From contig JABFGC010000001.1 in assembly GCA_013112685.1 (NCBI GenBank), positions 558,001-622,000 of the forward strand: a DNA stretch of 64,000 bases, read 5' to 3'. The position numbers and the translations under genes are program-made. How positions within the stretch are numbered: the stretch's first letter is position 1; the number at the start of each line of letters is the position of its first letter. Positions 8,119 through 17,330 of the stretch are shown piece by piece. Source of the stretch: Chloroflexota bacterium. Its GTDB lineage: Bacteria > Chloroflexota > Anaerolineae > Anaerolineales > Villigracilaceae. The notes below the pieces were generated by a model, which saw only the letters and a program-made list of their open reading frames with translations, ran no database searches and had not been told where the DNA came from.

Positions 8119-8847
8119 CTATCCCTGAGTCGGACGCGGGGTGGGAGCCGGTTTCTTCGCCGGGAATAATTTGTCCACCACCACGCCGACGATCCGCACA
8201 AAGAAGAGGAAGATCAGACTGCCCGCGGAAAACCAGTAATAATTCTGCGCCCAGTCCGCGCCGGTATCCGACCCGCTGAAGATGGCGTGCAGGATGCCAA
8301 TGAGGTACATGCCGAAACTGAGGTAATGCAGGAACCGCCAGGATTTTTGGCCGATCGCGGGACGGACATAAAAACTGAGCGCCACGATGAGCCAGACATA
8401 AAAACCGACCTGACCGACGCCCACCCAGAAAGGACGATAATCGGTTGCGCTGAAGGGGACGAGCAATTGCACGAAGGTGAAATTGATGTAGCGGTCTCCA
8501 AGAAGCACGAGGGCATGGAACAATGCAAACGCCAGCCCCAGCAGGCTCACGTATTCGTGGATCGCAAACGTGGCGGGCATGCCGGGCCACAGGCGCGCCA
8601 TTTTGTTGGTGATGCCCAGCCCAAGCGCCATCGAAAGCCAGAGCAGGGAAAGAGAGACAAAGGCGGTGGCGCGCGAAAGATACCAATAGGCTTTGGGGCT
8701 TTCCCCGCCCAACGAAAACGCCATGTTCGGCAGGACGAACGGCAGCAGCAACACCGCCACCAGCAGGCCGCTCACCGACGCCAAAAGGAACAGCAAAAAC
8801 GATTGGAGGGTGACGGACGACTCGTTGAATTCATTTTGAGATTGCAT
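8119..8847 (-). CDS. ferric reductase-like transmembrane cytochrome b
   Basis: 242 residues with about six membrane helices. Paired histidines fit heme b ligation: IHEYVSLLGLAFALFHALV and WRFLHYLSFGMYLIGILHAI. This is the pattern of ferric-reductase/MsrQ/NOX-type membrane cytochromes that move electrons across the membrane. A Pro-rich cytoplasmic tail ends the protein. Its ATG abuts the stop of apbE, so the two are co-transcribed. Together with ApbE this suggests an electron route from the cytoplasm to flavinylated acceptors outside the membrane; substrate and donor are not shown. Confidence 0.8.
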   Translation of the reverse strand: MQSQNEFNESSVTLQSFLLFLLASVSGLLVAVLLLPFVLPNMAFSLGGESPKAYWYLSRATAFVSLSLLWLSMALGLGITNKMARLWPGMPATFAIHEYVSLLGLAFALFHALVLLGDRYINFTFVQLLVPFSATDYRPFWVGVGQVGFYVWLIVALSFYVRPAIGQKSWRFLHYLSFGMYLIGILHAIFSGSDTGADWAQNYYWFSAGSLIFLFFVRIVGVVVDKLFPAKKPAPTPRPTQG

Positions 8848-9779
8848 CTAAACTCCTTGCAAATATTCCTGCATGGACCGGCTGATGAACACCTCGCCGG
8901 ACTCCATGATCATCAACACGGCAAACGCTGGGCGCGACTCGATCCATGCCAGCCCCTCTTCCCCGCCGAGGATGAAGGCGGTCTTCGCCGCCGTTTCGGC
9001 TTCCATCACGGTCGGGGCGACCGCCGTGACCCGCAGGATATCCGTCTCCACGGGCAGCCCCGTGTTGGGATTGATGATATGATGAAGCGGAAGCCCGTTG
9101 CGACGCCAGTTGCGGCGATCCCTGCCGGACGAAGCCACCCCGCCGCGCTTCACATGCAGGGCCCTCGAAGTCCGTGCCCGCTTCAAAGGGATTCGACACG
9201 CCGACAGCCCATGCGCTTCCATCCGGGCGTGGACCGCTGACGGCGATGTCTCCGCCCGCATTCATCAGGCACGGACCCAAATTCCCGCAGGCGTTCCATG
9301 GTCTGGTGCGCCGCCCAGCCTTTCGCCACACCGCCAAAATCAAGGTGCACGCCTTTCGGCAGGGTGATGCTCCGGCTCTCTGAATCCGCGACCACCAGCG
9401 AGAGCGGATGGTATTCCAGCATGGTGGAGGTCATGCCGCCGAATTGATTGCGGGGCAACTGGTCGAAGGTGCGGTCGTAGCCCGCTTCGAGCATGGCATC
9501 CAGCACCGTCGGCGTGACCAAGCCCTCGCTGAGTTCGTCCGCCTGCAAAGCAGCTTTTGGAACACGTCCCAGAACGCCGCGCTGACCGCCGTCGGCTGGT
9601 CGAAGGTCCGGTTGAGGCGCGACAACTCACTGTCCAGCCTGAAGCGGCTGAGAGACTGCTCCCAGCCTTCGGAACCAGACCGGCACTTCGTCCAAAATTG
9701 GCGGCGCAGATTCGGGGCCCTGCTCCAAAAGGGCAAGCATATCGCTGCCCATGGCGCGAAACGGATAACGGTGCAACAT
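8848..9779 (-). CDS. apbE: FAD:protein FMN transferase ApbE (four frame changes)
   Basis: Start ATG 9779 (MLHRYPFRAMGSDM) shares its A with the stop of the upstream gene (TGATG). Frame changes near 9680 (+1), 9553 (-1, T-run), 9290 (+1) and 9170 (+1) must be corrected to read about 309 residues. Recognisable parts are FEGWEQSLSRFRLDSELSRLN, LDFGGVAKGWAA, the LMNAGGDIAVSG flavin-binding segment and HHIINPNTGLPVETD. ApbE attaches FMN to a Thr/Ser of secreted or membrane proteins using FAD and Mg2+. No protein with an obvious FMN-binding target motif is in this operon, so the acceptor may be elsewhere. Confidence 0.85.
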
Positions 9780-10153
9780 CAGGAAGAGGAAGTGGATGTC
9801 ACCGGCTGGCTCGGCGCGCCGCCCCCGCCGCCGCCGTTGTCTTCATCTTCATTGCCGCCGCCGCGTTTGGGTTTGCTTACGACCACCACCTGCGGGCGCG
9901 GCGCAACGCCGCCGAACAAGATCTTGTAGCCGGTGGGAGGCATGGTGGGCGCAGGCGCGGGAGGTTCGGCGGTCGGGCTCGGTTCAATGGTGGGAACCGG
10001 AAGGGCTTCCTGTTCCGCCGCGGCTTTTTGATCGGCTTTTGCCTTGTCCGGTCCGGCAAACATGTTCCAAAACGCGATGACGGACGTCATCGAAATGGCG
10101 GCAATCGCCAGTTGAATGTCGGACCATTTATTTCCATTTGCTTTGGGTGCCAT
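9779..10153 (-). CDS. small Pro-rich membrane protein of the redox operon
   Basis: 124 residues. One membrane helix near residues 13-34 is followed by an Ala/Lys segment, a Pro/Thr-rich extracytoplasmic stretch (about 48-75) and a Gly/Asp/Glu-rich tail. It contains no motif I recognise, so no function is assigned. It is translationally coupled to apbE and sits between it and the PepSY protein, which makes an accessory role in the same extracytoplasmic redox system likely but unproven. Confidence 0.6.
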   Translation of the reverse strand: MAPKANGNKWSDIQLAIAAISMTSVIAFWNMFAGPDKAKADQKAAAEQEALPVPTIEPSPTAEPPAPAPTMPPTGYKILFGGVAPRPQVVVVSKPKRGGGNEDEDNGGGGGGAPSQPVTSTSSS

Positions 10154-10245
10154 TCATCGAATCCTTATCTAACCCAAGTTGTCACCTTGAATTCAAAAAC
10201 ATTCCCTCACCCCAATCGTGGCAATTTTTTACTGAGATGGCTTCC

Positions 10246-10277
10246 CCCTCTCCCGTTGGGAGAGGGCAGGGTGAGGG
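10246..10277. repeat. palindromic repeat CCCTCTCCC/GGGAGAGGG, intergenic copy
   Basis: CCCTCTCCC-GTT-GGGAGAGGG followed by CAGGGTGAGGG. The same pattern occurs in frame inside the helicase gene at 60641-60676. The 267-bp stretch 10154-10420 carries this element and the palindrome at 10351-10399, and no gene. Confidence 0.7.
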
Positions 10278-10350
10278 TCTTTGACGGAATACTACAAGTA
10301 CCTATTTCAAGGTAGCAACTTGAGTTATCTAGTGCATCAACAAGTTAAAC

Positions 10351-10399
10351 TGTAGGGCAAGATGGTCCTGCCAGGGGCAATTTAGCAAATTGCCCTACA
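10351..10399. repeat. inverted repeat TGTAGGGCAA/TTGCCCTACA
   Basis: Perfect 10-bp arms at 10351-10360 and 10390-10399 enclose 29 bp. It lies just downstream of the PepSY gene stop and could end its transcript or be a REP-like element. Confidence 0.5.
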
Positions 10400-10420
10400 T
10401 CTTCATGTCGCTTGGGTGTT

Positions 10421-10957
10421 TTAATCGTCGTGGTCTTCAGGTTTTTCATGGTCTTCATGATCTTCATGATCGTCGTCATCGTCGTCATCTTCGTGTTCGC
10501 CGCTGGAACCGCCGCTCGTGTTTCCCTGGCTGGAATCATCGCCGCCGCCCCCGCCTCCGCCGCCGCCGTTCCCTCCGGAAGCGACCACGACCACAGGCTG
10601 TATCCTGGTGTTGGCAATGACCTCTCCCACCGAACTCACGTAGACGAGGTCGCCGGAACTGAAGGTCACCAAATACACAGCCGCGCCTTCATAGTTGACC
10701 ACTTCCACGCTGTACACGTTCGGGTCGCCCAAAAAATCAATCGCAACGGATGTGGCTTGCTCCGGTGAAATGACGAGCGGTTCGAGGGTGGCGGTCGGCG
10801 CGATTGCCAGTTTTGCCTTGATGGGCTGAGCCGCCACTTGAGTGGGCGCTTCGGCGCCCTGCGCGGCGATCTGCTGGTACGCCGAAACGACGCCAAACAA
10901 CGTTGCCATCAGAAACACGGTCAACATGGCGGAAACGAACAAAGTGCTTTTTCTCAT
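10421..10957 (-). CDS. exported PepSY-like protein with Gly-rich and Asp/His/Glu tail
   Basis: 178 residues. An N-terminal signal sequence or anchor (residues 1-27) is followed by a linker and a PepSY-like module (about 62-120: SPEQATSVAIDFLGD, then VVNYEGAAVYLVTFSSGDLVYVSSVGEVI). A run of glycines comes next, then a strongly acidic tail in which DDDDDD passes into HEDHEDHEKPEDHDD. The tail could bind divalent metal or be a simple low-complexity expansion; the DNA there is a short tandem repeat. First gene of the redox operon, with ribosome site AAGAGGAG. PepSY domains in other proteins are inhibitory or accessory; no enzymatic role is claimed. Confidence 0.7.
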   Translation of the reverse strand: MRKSTLFVSAMLTVFLMATLFGVVSAYQQIAAQGAEAPTQVAAQPIKAKLAIAPTATLEPLVISPEQATSVAIDFLGDPNVYSVEVVNYEGAAVYLVTFSSGDLVYVSSVGEVIANTRIQPVVVVASGGNGGGGGGGGGDDSSQGNTSGGSSGEHEDDDDDDDHEDHEDHEKPEDHDD

Positions 10958-11110
10958 ACTTACGCTCCTCTTGGTGTCAATACGGTACTATGGTAAAGAA
11001 GTCGGCTCCGGGGCGGAAAAGTTATGGGAATAAATTAACTGAATATTAGAGACTACCCCGATTGCATTTGCACGGAGAACGCGGGCAATCGTTTGGATGC
11101 GGGTTTGCTT

Positions 11111-11116
11111 TATAAT
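11111..11116 (+). promoter_or_regulatory. -10 box implying a leaderless mRNA for the C39 peptidase gene
   Basis: TATAAT ends 7 nt before the ATG at 11124 and no ribosome binding site intervenes. Transcription would therefore start at or beside the start codon. Confidence 0.5.
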
Positions 11117-11123
11117 CTTTTCC

Positions 11124-12475
11124 ATGAACAGGTTTAAAGAAATCAACAAACGCTGGCTGATCCTCGGCGTATTTGCAGTCGGGATCGTCATCGTTTTGCT
11201 CCCGCCGGTGCGAAGCCGCCTCTCGACCCAATACGAACTCCTGCGCACGCGTATCGTTTATTTTTTCAACCCGCCGAGCGAAGCAGTTTTCGAGCCGAGC
11301 GAACAAATCCCCTTTACCGTTGAAACCGCCGTCGGGACCGCTCGCGCCGAAATGCTGTTGACCTTGACTCCCAAGGCGACGCCTACGCCGAAAGCGGGTC
11401 CCAACCGCCAAGCCGACGGTCACCCCCCGCGCCGCCGCCTGCTTCGGTTATCCTCCCGGGCGTTATCTACGTTGACCAGCACGGACGCTGGAACTACTGC
11501 GGTCCCGCCAATTTGACGATGGCGCTTAACTTCTGGGGCTGGAGCGGAAACCGCGACGACGTGGCGAAGGTGATCAAGCCCGGTTCGCCGGATACAAAAT
11601 TGAACTTCATCGAACGCGGCTTGCCCGACAAAAATGTCATGCCTTATGAGATGGTGGACTTCGTCAACCTCCACACGGAATTCCGCGCCCTCTCGCGCTA
11701 TGGCGGCGACATGGAAGTGGTCAAGCGTCTCATCGGGGCTGGATATCCCGTTGTTGTGGAAAAGGGATATTACGAACGCGATTACACGGGAAAGATTGAC
11801 TGGCTCGGTCACTATTTGTTCACCACCGGCTACGACGATGCGCGCGGCGGCTTTATCGTGCAGGATGCCTACCTCAAACCCGGCAAAGACTTGCTGAGCA
11901 AATACAAGGATTACAACGACGGCTGGCGTTCCTTCAATTATCTGTTTATCGTGGTCTATCCCGCCGACCGCGAAGCGGAGGTTTTGAACCTGCTCGGGCC
12001 CTGGGCGGACGAAACCTGGGCGGCTCAACATGCGCTCGAAGTGGCGGAGCAGGAAATCCAAACCATAAAAGATAACAACCTGTTCTTCGCCTGGTTCAAC
12101 AAAGGGACGAGCCTCGTCGCTTTAAATCAATACGCCGATGCGTCCTTCGCATACGACCAGGCGTTCCGCCAGTATTCCAGTTGGGATACCAAAAAGGGCA
12201 ACCGTCCCTTCCGCATGATGTGGTATCAGACCGGTCCGTACTTTGCCTACTATTATTCCGCCCGCTATCAGGATGTCATCAACCTGGCGGATACGACGCT
12301 CTACGACACCATCTCCAAACCCACACTGGAAGAGTCCCTGCTCTGGCGCGGACGCGCCTACTACATGCTCGGCAACACTGAAGCCGCCGTAACGGATTAC
12401 CGCGCCGCGCTGCAAGTCCACGCCAACTGGTTCCCGGCGGTGCAGGCGTTGCAGGAGTTAGGATTGCAACCATAG
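11124..12475 (+). CDS. membrane-anchored C39-like cysteine peptidase with TPR region (two frameshifts)
   Basis: ATG 11124 (MNRFKEINKRW) is preferred over 11097 because it follows the -10 box. One membrane helix lies at about residues 12-30, then a Thr/Pro-rich linker. Extra A near 11406 and extra C near 11424 disrupt the frame there. Corrected length is about 449 residues. The catalytic Cys is in NYCGPANL, the His in WLGHYLFTTGYDD and the Asp in VQDAYL, as in Peptidase_C39_2 papain-fold domains. The C-terminal 150 residues look like tetratricopeptide repeats (FAWFNKGTSL, SLLWRGRAYYMLGNTEAAV). Probably acts outside the membrane on peptides or wall-associated proteins; the substrate is unknown. 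Confidence 0.8.
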
Positions 12476-12496
12476 CTGCGCAGTTTTGTAGTTGGG

Positions 12497-12973
12497 TAGT
12501 TTGATAGTTAGGTAGTCTGGTGCTGCGCAGTTTGGCGGTTTGATATTTTTAGACGCTGAAGCAAGGAGGATTAAGATGGCTAAGATCGAACGGTTTGAAG
12601 ATTTGCAGAGTTGGCAGAAAGCACGCCTGCTTGCAAATCTGGTCTATGATCTGACCGAATATCCAAAATTTGCGGAAGACTTTCGCTTGAGCAATCAGAT
12701 TCAGGGAGCGGCTGGCTCGGTCATGCACAATATTGCGGAAGGATTCGATTCTGGAACAAACACTGAATTCATCCGCTTCCTGAAAATGTCGAGACGTTCC
12801 GCCAGCGAGGTACAATCGGAGTTGTACCTGGCTCTGGATCGTAAATACATCTCTCAGGATGATCTCAAAAAAGCCTACAACCTCGCCACCGAAACCAAAC
12901 GGTTAATCAATGGCATGATTTCCTACCTCCGAAAACAAAAACCAACCAACTCAACCACCTAACTATCAAACTA
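12497..12973. repeat. 17-bp inverted repeats bracketing the S23-type gene
   Basis: TAGTTTGATAGTTAGGT at 12497-12513 is repeated perfectly inverted at 12957-12973, with extra degenerate TAGTTTGG/ATCAAACT units alongside each copy. The 477-bp unit contains only the four-helix-bundle gene, which suggests a small mobile or formerly mobile cassette. Confidence 0.65.
12576..12962 (+). CDS. four-helix-bundle protein of the 23S rRNA intervening-sequence (S23) family
   Basis: 128 residues beginning MAKIERFEDLQSWQKARLLA after ribosome site AAGGAGG. The pattern of Trp-x-x-Ala, then FRLSNQIQGAAGSVMHNIAEGF, then FLKMSRRSASEVQSELYLA is diagnostic of the S23/TIGR02436 family. Members are found in 23S rRNA insertions and as free-standing genes, and the fold also occurs in Avd proteins. 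No reverse transcriptase or variable repeat is nearby, so it is not part of a diversity-generating element. Molecular function is unknown. Perfect 17-bp inverted repeats enclose it. Confidence 0.85.
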   Translation: MAKIERFEDLQSWQKARLLANLVYDLTEYPKFAEDFRLSNQIQGAAGSVMHNIAEGFDSGTNTEFIRFLKMSRRSASEVQSELYLALDRKYISQDDLKKAYNLATETKRLINGMISYLRKQKPTNSTT

Positions 12974-12980
12974 TCAAACT

Positions 12981-14204
12981 ATGAAACTTCTCCACTTTGC
13001 TGACGCCCATATTGACATGGCAAACTACGGACGGCACGACCCGGTTTCGGGACTGCCCCTGCGCGTGCTGGATTTCCTCAAGTCACTCGATACCATCGTG
13101 GATGCCGCCATCGAGCGCAAGGTGGATATGGTCATCTTCGCGGGCGACGCCTACAAGGACCGCTCCCCCGCGCCGACGTTTCAGCGCGAGTGGGGGAGGC
13201 GCATCATGCGGCTTTCACAGGCGAAGATTCCCACCCTGCTGCTGGTGGGCAATCACGATATTTCCCCCGCCATCGGGCGCGCCCACGCCTTGCAGGAATT
13301 CAAGACGCTGCAGGTGCCATTCGTCAAGGTGCTGGATGCGCCCGCGCTTCTCAAACCGGACGAGTTGTGGGGCCTGCCCATTCAAGTCATTGCCATGCCG
13401 TGGATTGCGCGCTCGGGTCTGATGGCTGTCACCGGTGAGATGGATTCCTCGCAGGCGTTCAACCGCATCGAAGAAAACATTGGTGAGTTGATAACCGGCT
13501 GGCTCGAAGAATGCGATTCGTCCCTGCCAGTTGTGTTGACCGCGCACGCCTCCATCGAAGGGGCGAAGTTCGGCGGCGAGCGGCTCGTCATGCTCGGCAA
13601 TGACCTTGTCCTTTCGGGCGGGTTGGTGAAGAATAAAAAATTCAGTTACGTGGCGATGGGGCATATCCACAAGCCGCAGGACGTGAATGAAGATAGCCAA
13701 CCGCCAGTCGTTTACCCCGGCTCCATCGAGCGCGTGGATTTCGGCGAAGCGAAGGAAGACCGCTTCTTCGTCATCGCGGAAGTGGAGCAGGGACGGGATA
13801 CAAAAGTAGAGTGGATTCAGCTCACGGGGGTGAGAAAGTTCATAGACCGCCGGACAGTCCTCGGGTCCAGCGAGAACGCGACCGAGGCTCTTAAGGCGGC
13901 AATGCCCGCAGCCAATGAAATGTCTGGGGCGATCATCCGCCTGACGGTTGAATATCCCAGAGAATGGGATTCTTTGATTGACGAATCCGCCCTGCGGAAA
14001 CATGCCGAGGGCGCGTTTGAGTTTCATCTTGTCAAACGCCCGCAGATCGAGTCGCGCGTGCGCATCCCGGAGGGACAGGCGGTGAGCAGTTTGAGTCCGC
14101 TCGATTTGCTGGAGCAATATCTTGCTTCAACGAAAGTCTCGGACGCGGACGAATTGAAAAAACTGGCGCAGGAAATCATTTCTGAAGATTCCTCTGAATC
14201 TTGA
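12981..14204 (+). CDS. sbcD: SbcD/Mre11-type DNA repair exonuclease
   Basis: 407 residues. All metallophosphoesterase motifs are visible in order: HFADAHID, FAGDAYKDR, LLVGNHD, LTAHASIEG and AMGHIHKPQ. These coordinate two metal ions for 3'-5' exonuclease and endonuclease action on broken or hairpin DNA ends. The N-terminal phosphoesterase domain covers about 1-270, followed by a capping domain. SbcD normally works with the SbcC ATPase; no sbcC is adjacent here, since the next gene is a transporter. Start ATG 12981 directly follows the right repeat of the S23 cassette, so the native upstream region may have been displaced. Confidence 0.88.
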   Translation: MKLLHFADAHIDMANYGRHDPVSGLPLRVLDFLKSLDTIVDAAIERKVDMVIFAGDAYKDRSPAPTFQREWGRRIMRLSQAKIPTLLLVGNHDISPAIGRAHALQEFKTLQVPFVKVLDAPALLKPDELWGLPIQVIAMPWIARSGLMAVTGEMDSSQAFNRIEENIGELITGWLEECDSSLPVVLTAHASIEGAKFGGERLVMLGNDLVLSGGLVKNKKFSYVAMGHIHKPQDVNEDSQPPVVYPGSIERVDFGEAKEDRFFVIAEVEQGRDTKVEWIQLTGVRKFIDRRTVLGSSENATEALKAAMPAANEMSGAIIRLTVEYPREWDSLIDESALRKHAEGAFEFHLVKRPQIESRVRIPEGQAVSSLSPLDLLEQYLASTKVSDADELKKLAQEIISEDSSES

Positions 14205-14280
14205 CCCCTGACACCTGACACTTGACACCTGGCGCTTGACCCCTGATACTTGACACCCATACCCTGACCCCTGATACTAG
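14205..14280. repeat. degenerate tandem TGACACCT/TTGACACC repeat
   Basis: Seven or eight roughly 10-bp units of the form CTTGACACCT or CCTGATACT follow the sbcD stop without a gap. Related TGACACT units occur between two tRNA genes at 51475-51535. Confidence 0.6.
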
Positions 14281-14307
14281 GGGAAATCCCAATTTTCGAG
14301 GTGCATC

Positions 14308-15592
14308 ATGTCGCCGCAACACTCACGCTATCGCTGGTTCGTGGTTGTCGTGTTCTTCTTTTTCATGCTGCTTGCACCAGACCGACAAATTGATGATCGG
14401 CTCGCTGCAGGTGCAGATCAGCGACGACTTTGGAATCAACAACAAACAGTGGGGGCTGGTGAATTCGGGCGCGTTGATCGTCGCCACCATCCTCTACCCA
14501 ATCTGGGGCTATTTGTACGACCACTATGCGCGCGCAAAACTGCTTTCGCTGGCGTCGTTCGTTTGGGGCGCAACCACCTGGCTGAATGCGCTTGCGAGGA
14601 ATTTCGGCGTCTTCCTCACTACGCGCGCCTCCACCGGCATTGACGACTCCTCCTACCCCGGTTTGTACACGCTCGTCGCCGACTATTTCGGTCCGAACCT
14701 GCGCGGGAAGATCTACGGCATCCTCCAGCTTGCCCAGCCGATTGGATATCTCGTCGGCATGATTCTGGCTCTGATGGTCGCGCCAGCCATCGGCGGGTGG
14801 CGAAGCGTGTTTTACATCACCGGCTCGCTGGGGCTGGTCATCGCCCTGCTCATCTTCTTCGGCGTGCGCGAAATGCCGCGCGGCAAAGCCGAGCCCGAGT
14901 TCGAAAACATGGCGGAAATGCAGACCTTCAAGTTCTCGTGGGCGGAGGCGCGGGAGATCTTCAAGAAGAAGACCATGTGGTTCATCTTTTTGCAGGGCTT
15001 CGCGGGCGTCTTCCCATGGAACGTCATCACGTATTTCTTCTTCGCCTATCTCGAACGGGAACGCGGTTACGATGCAAACGGCATCCTCTTCACGATGGCG
15101 CCGGTCATCCTCATCCTCGCCAGCGGATACTTCGTCGGCGGCGCATTCGGCGATGCGGCATTCAAACGCACCAACAAGGGACGCATCATCGTCTCGTCCA
15201 TCGGCGTTTTGTTCGGCGCGGTCTTCCTTTTCCTTGCGCTCAACACGCCCCTCGACGCGAAGAATCAATTCTTCGTTTTCATGTGCCTCACCGCCATTTT
15301 CATGCCGCTTTCATCGGCAAACGTCATTGCCACCGTGTACGATGTGACCGCTCCCGAAGTCCGCTCGACGGCGCAGGCTACGGAATACTTCATTGAAAAT
15401 GCGGGCGCGGCGTTTGCGCCCATCCTCACCGGCATCATCGCCGACGCGATTGACCTGAAAACCGCCATCCTGCTCATCTGCACTGTGGCGTGGGGTCTGT
15501 GCTTCTTCTTTTATCTCGGCGCAATCTTCACGATTGACAGGGACACCAAACACCTGCGCGAACAAATGGCGGAACGCGCGAAGGCGATGTAG
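14308..15592 (+). CDS. MFS transporter (one frameshift)
   Basis: Starts MSPQHSRYRWFVVVVFFFFML. One extra base at about 14374 (GCTGC read as GCTTGC) interrupts it, after which HQTDKLMIGSLQVQISDDF continues. Corrected length is 427 residues with about 12 membrane helices and a central loop after GVREMPRGKAEPEF. The signature between helices 2 and 3 (GYLYDHYARAKLL) fits the major facilitator superfamily, and the overall pattern resembles spinster-like or organic-anion carriers. Substrate cannot be told from sequence. Ribosome site GAGGTG is 7 bp before the start. Confidence 0.82.
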
Positions 15593-15620
15593 AGCGAGAT
15601 AATATCTCGCTCTACCTTTT

Positions 15621-15869
15621 ATGAACATCACCCAACTTGATCTTGACAAAAAAAACCAGGTGGAGGATTTCCTCCGCCTGCCGTTTTCCATTTACAGGGA
15701 TATTCCCCAATGGGTGCCGCCCCTGCAAATGGATGAACGCTTCCGACTCCGCCCGAAGCGGTTCCCGTTTTATGGGCATTCCTACGCTTGTTTTTTTCTC
15801 GCTTACGAGGGCAACCGTCCCATCGGAAGGCTCGCCGTTTTGGATAACCGCCCATTTACCTTTTTATAG
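15621..15869 (+). pseudogene. truncated 5' copy of the acyltransferase-like gene at 30373
   Basis: The first 76 codons match the N-terminus of the gene at 30373-31500 almost throughout: FLRLPFSIYRDIPQWVPPLQ and YGHSYACFFLAYEGNRPIG are shared. By eye the DNA is roughly 90% identical over about 230 bp. Homology stops after LDNRP, and the copy ends in FTFL and a stop at the edge of the glycan locus. It is in the same orientation as the intact copy. The divergence shows the duplication is not recent. Confidence 0.85.
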
Positions 15870-15881
15870 GAGATACAATCC

Positions 15882-17225
15882 TCATGGGGAAATTTCCTGT
15901 CTTCGCAGCTGGGTAGAAGTCACCAGCCCAGTCACGATGATAAACAACAACCAGTGAAAATCGGGTCTTTCAAATGCGATGGAATAAGTGATATTTGCAA
16001 GGGTAAAATAGATCAACGCCAGGATGGGCAATATGAAAACGATCTGCCTCCTTTGCGATAGAAGCGTAAACGCCCTTTTCCATGCCAGGAACAGTGCGAC
16101 AAGGAATATAACCAATCCCACAATGCCCAAGCCCAGCGCAATTTCAAGATAGCCGTTGTGCGCATGACGTATCATCTGAGGGGTCGAGCTATTGGAGATA
16201 CCGTCGGGATATAAACTCCAGAATGCACCATAGCCAAACCCGAAGATGGGTCGCTGTTGGAACCAACCTAAAAGGATCTCCCATAATTCCGTGCGCCCCG
16301 ATAAAGTGGGTGAGCGTAAGAACAATACAGCCAAGGCGGGCGTCCGAACTATGAGTGCATAAATCCTTTCCCAATTCCAGGCAATGATGGATGTGATGAA
16401 TCCCAGCACAAGAGCCGCCACTCCCAGGTTTCGCAAATTCCAATAAGCGGGGAACTTGCGCCAAACTCCATACACGATCAGGGTGGCATACATACCCAGC
16501 AGCAACAATACGCTGGTCGTAGATTTCGAGAAAACCAGCAGAACCCCGGTGAGGATAAAAAAGACTAGGGCGAGAATTCGCTTGAAAACCATCCCGCCGC
16601 TTTTGAGCCAGTAGAGAATTGCAATTGCATTCCCGAAAGCCATCAGCCTGCCTAAAAAATTCTTAAAAGAATAAATGCCCTGCCAATAGCGGCCAGAAAT
16701 ACCTATCTCAGGCACCAGCCAAACCGCTAGAATCGAGAGCGCACTGGCAAGCGCAAAAACCCCTACCAATAAATCCAAAATTTCTTCGAGGGAATAAACC
16801 TGTGAGAGGTAAATACCCAATACTGTGATTTTCAGAACGAGATAAAAATCATTCAGTGTATCCTCCGGGGATATGGACCAGAATACAGAAATCCCTCCAA
16901 AAAATACAAGCACAACCGCGAGCATGTTCTTCCATAACATCTCGCGGAATTTGACAAAACCACCCAGACGGAACAAGGCCATTAATATAATCAACCAGAA
17001 TGCCGCATCCAGGGATGAGGAAACGAGAAACCGCAGCCCCAAACGAATTGCCCTGCCAGTCTCGTTCAGGGGCATATCCGTCAATAAAACTACAATATTT
17101 CTGATGAATGGATGGTGAGACAGGAAGTTGATGGGTCGGCGGAAACTATCTGTGAGCAGGAAAATTACCAGCACAAAAAACGACTTGCCAAGCCAGTTCG
17201 GGATTTTATGTGCCATTCGCCGCAT
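15882..17225 (-). CDS. O-antigen ligase/polymerase family membrane protein
   Basis: 447 residues with 10-12 predicted helices. The Wzy_C/WaaL-like region contains SGRTELWEILLGWFQQRPIF, GFGYGAFWSLYP and HAHNGYLEIALGLGIVG, the conserved periplasmic loop of the O-antigen ligase superfamily. Such proteins polymerise lipid-linked repeat units or transfer the finished polymer to an acceptor. A second, unrelated-looking polymerase lies at 25256, so this one may be the ligase. Last gene of the minus-strand locus. Confidence 0.82.
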   Translation of the reverse strand: MRRMAHKIPNWLGKSFFVLVIFLLTDSFRRPINFLSHHPFIRNIVVLLTDMPLNETGRAIRLGLRFLVSSSLDAAFWLIILMALFRLGGFVKFREMLWKNMLAVVLVFFGGISVFWSISPEDTLNDFYLVLKITVLGIYLSQVYSLEEILDLLVGVFALASALSILAVWLVPEIGISGRYWQGIYSFKNFLGRLMAFGNAIAILYWLKSGGMVFKRILALVFFILTGVLLVFSKSTTSVLLLLGMYATLIVYGVWRKFPAYWNLRNLGVAALVLGFITSIIAWNWERIYALIVRTPALAVLFLRSPTLSGRTELWEILLGWFQQRPIFGFGYGAFWSLYPDGISNSSTPQMIRHAHNGYLEIALGLGIVGLVIFLVALFLAWKRAFTLLSQRRQIVFILPILALIYFTLANITYSIAFERPDFHWLLFIIVTGLVTSTQLRRQEISP

Positions 17226-17330
17226 TGCCTCACAAATTCAGGATTTCGCAATTCAAAGGGGAGATAGATTTGATTTTACCGTGATTTCGCAATTTACCAT
17301 TTGGCGAAAGACCGACGGAAGCGACTGCAA

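Noticed and set aside
8287..9240. 317-codon plus-strand open frame opposite the ferric reductase and apbE genes
   Set aside because: Composition is Arg/His/Gln-rich without any family motif, and the complementary strand has clear motifs; it is a shadow.
12576..12962. Possible diversity-generating retroelement because of an Avd-like four-helix bundle
   Set aside because: No reverse transcriptase gene and no template/variable repeat pair are present; the protein matches the S23 family.
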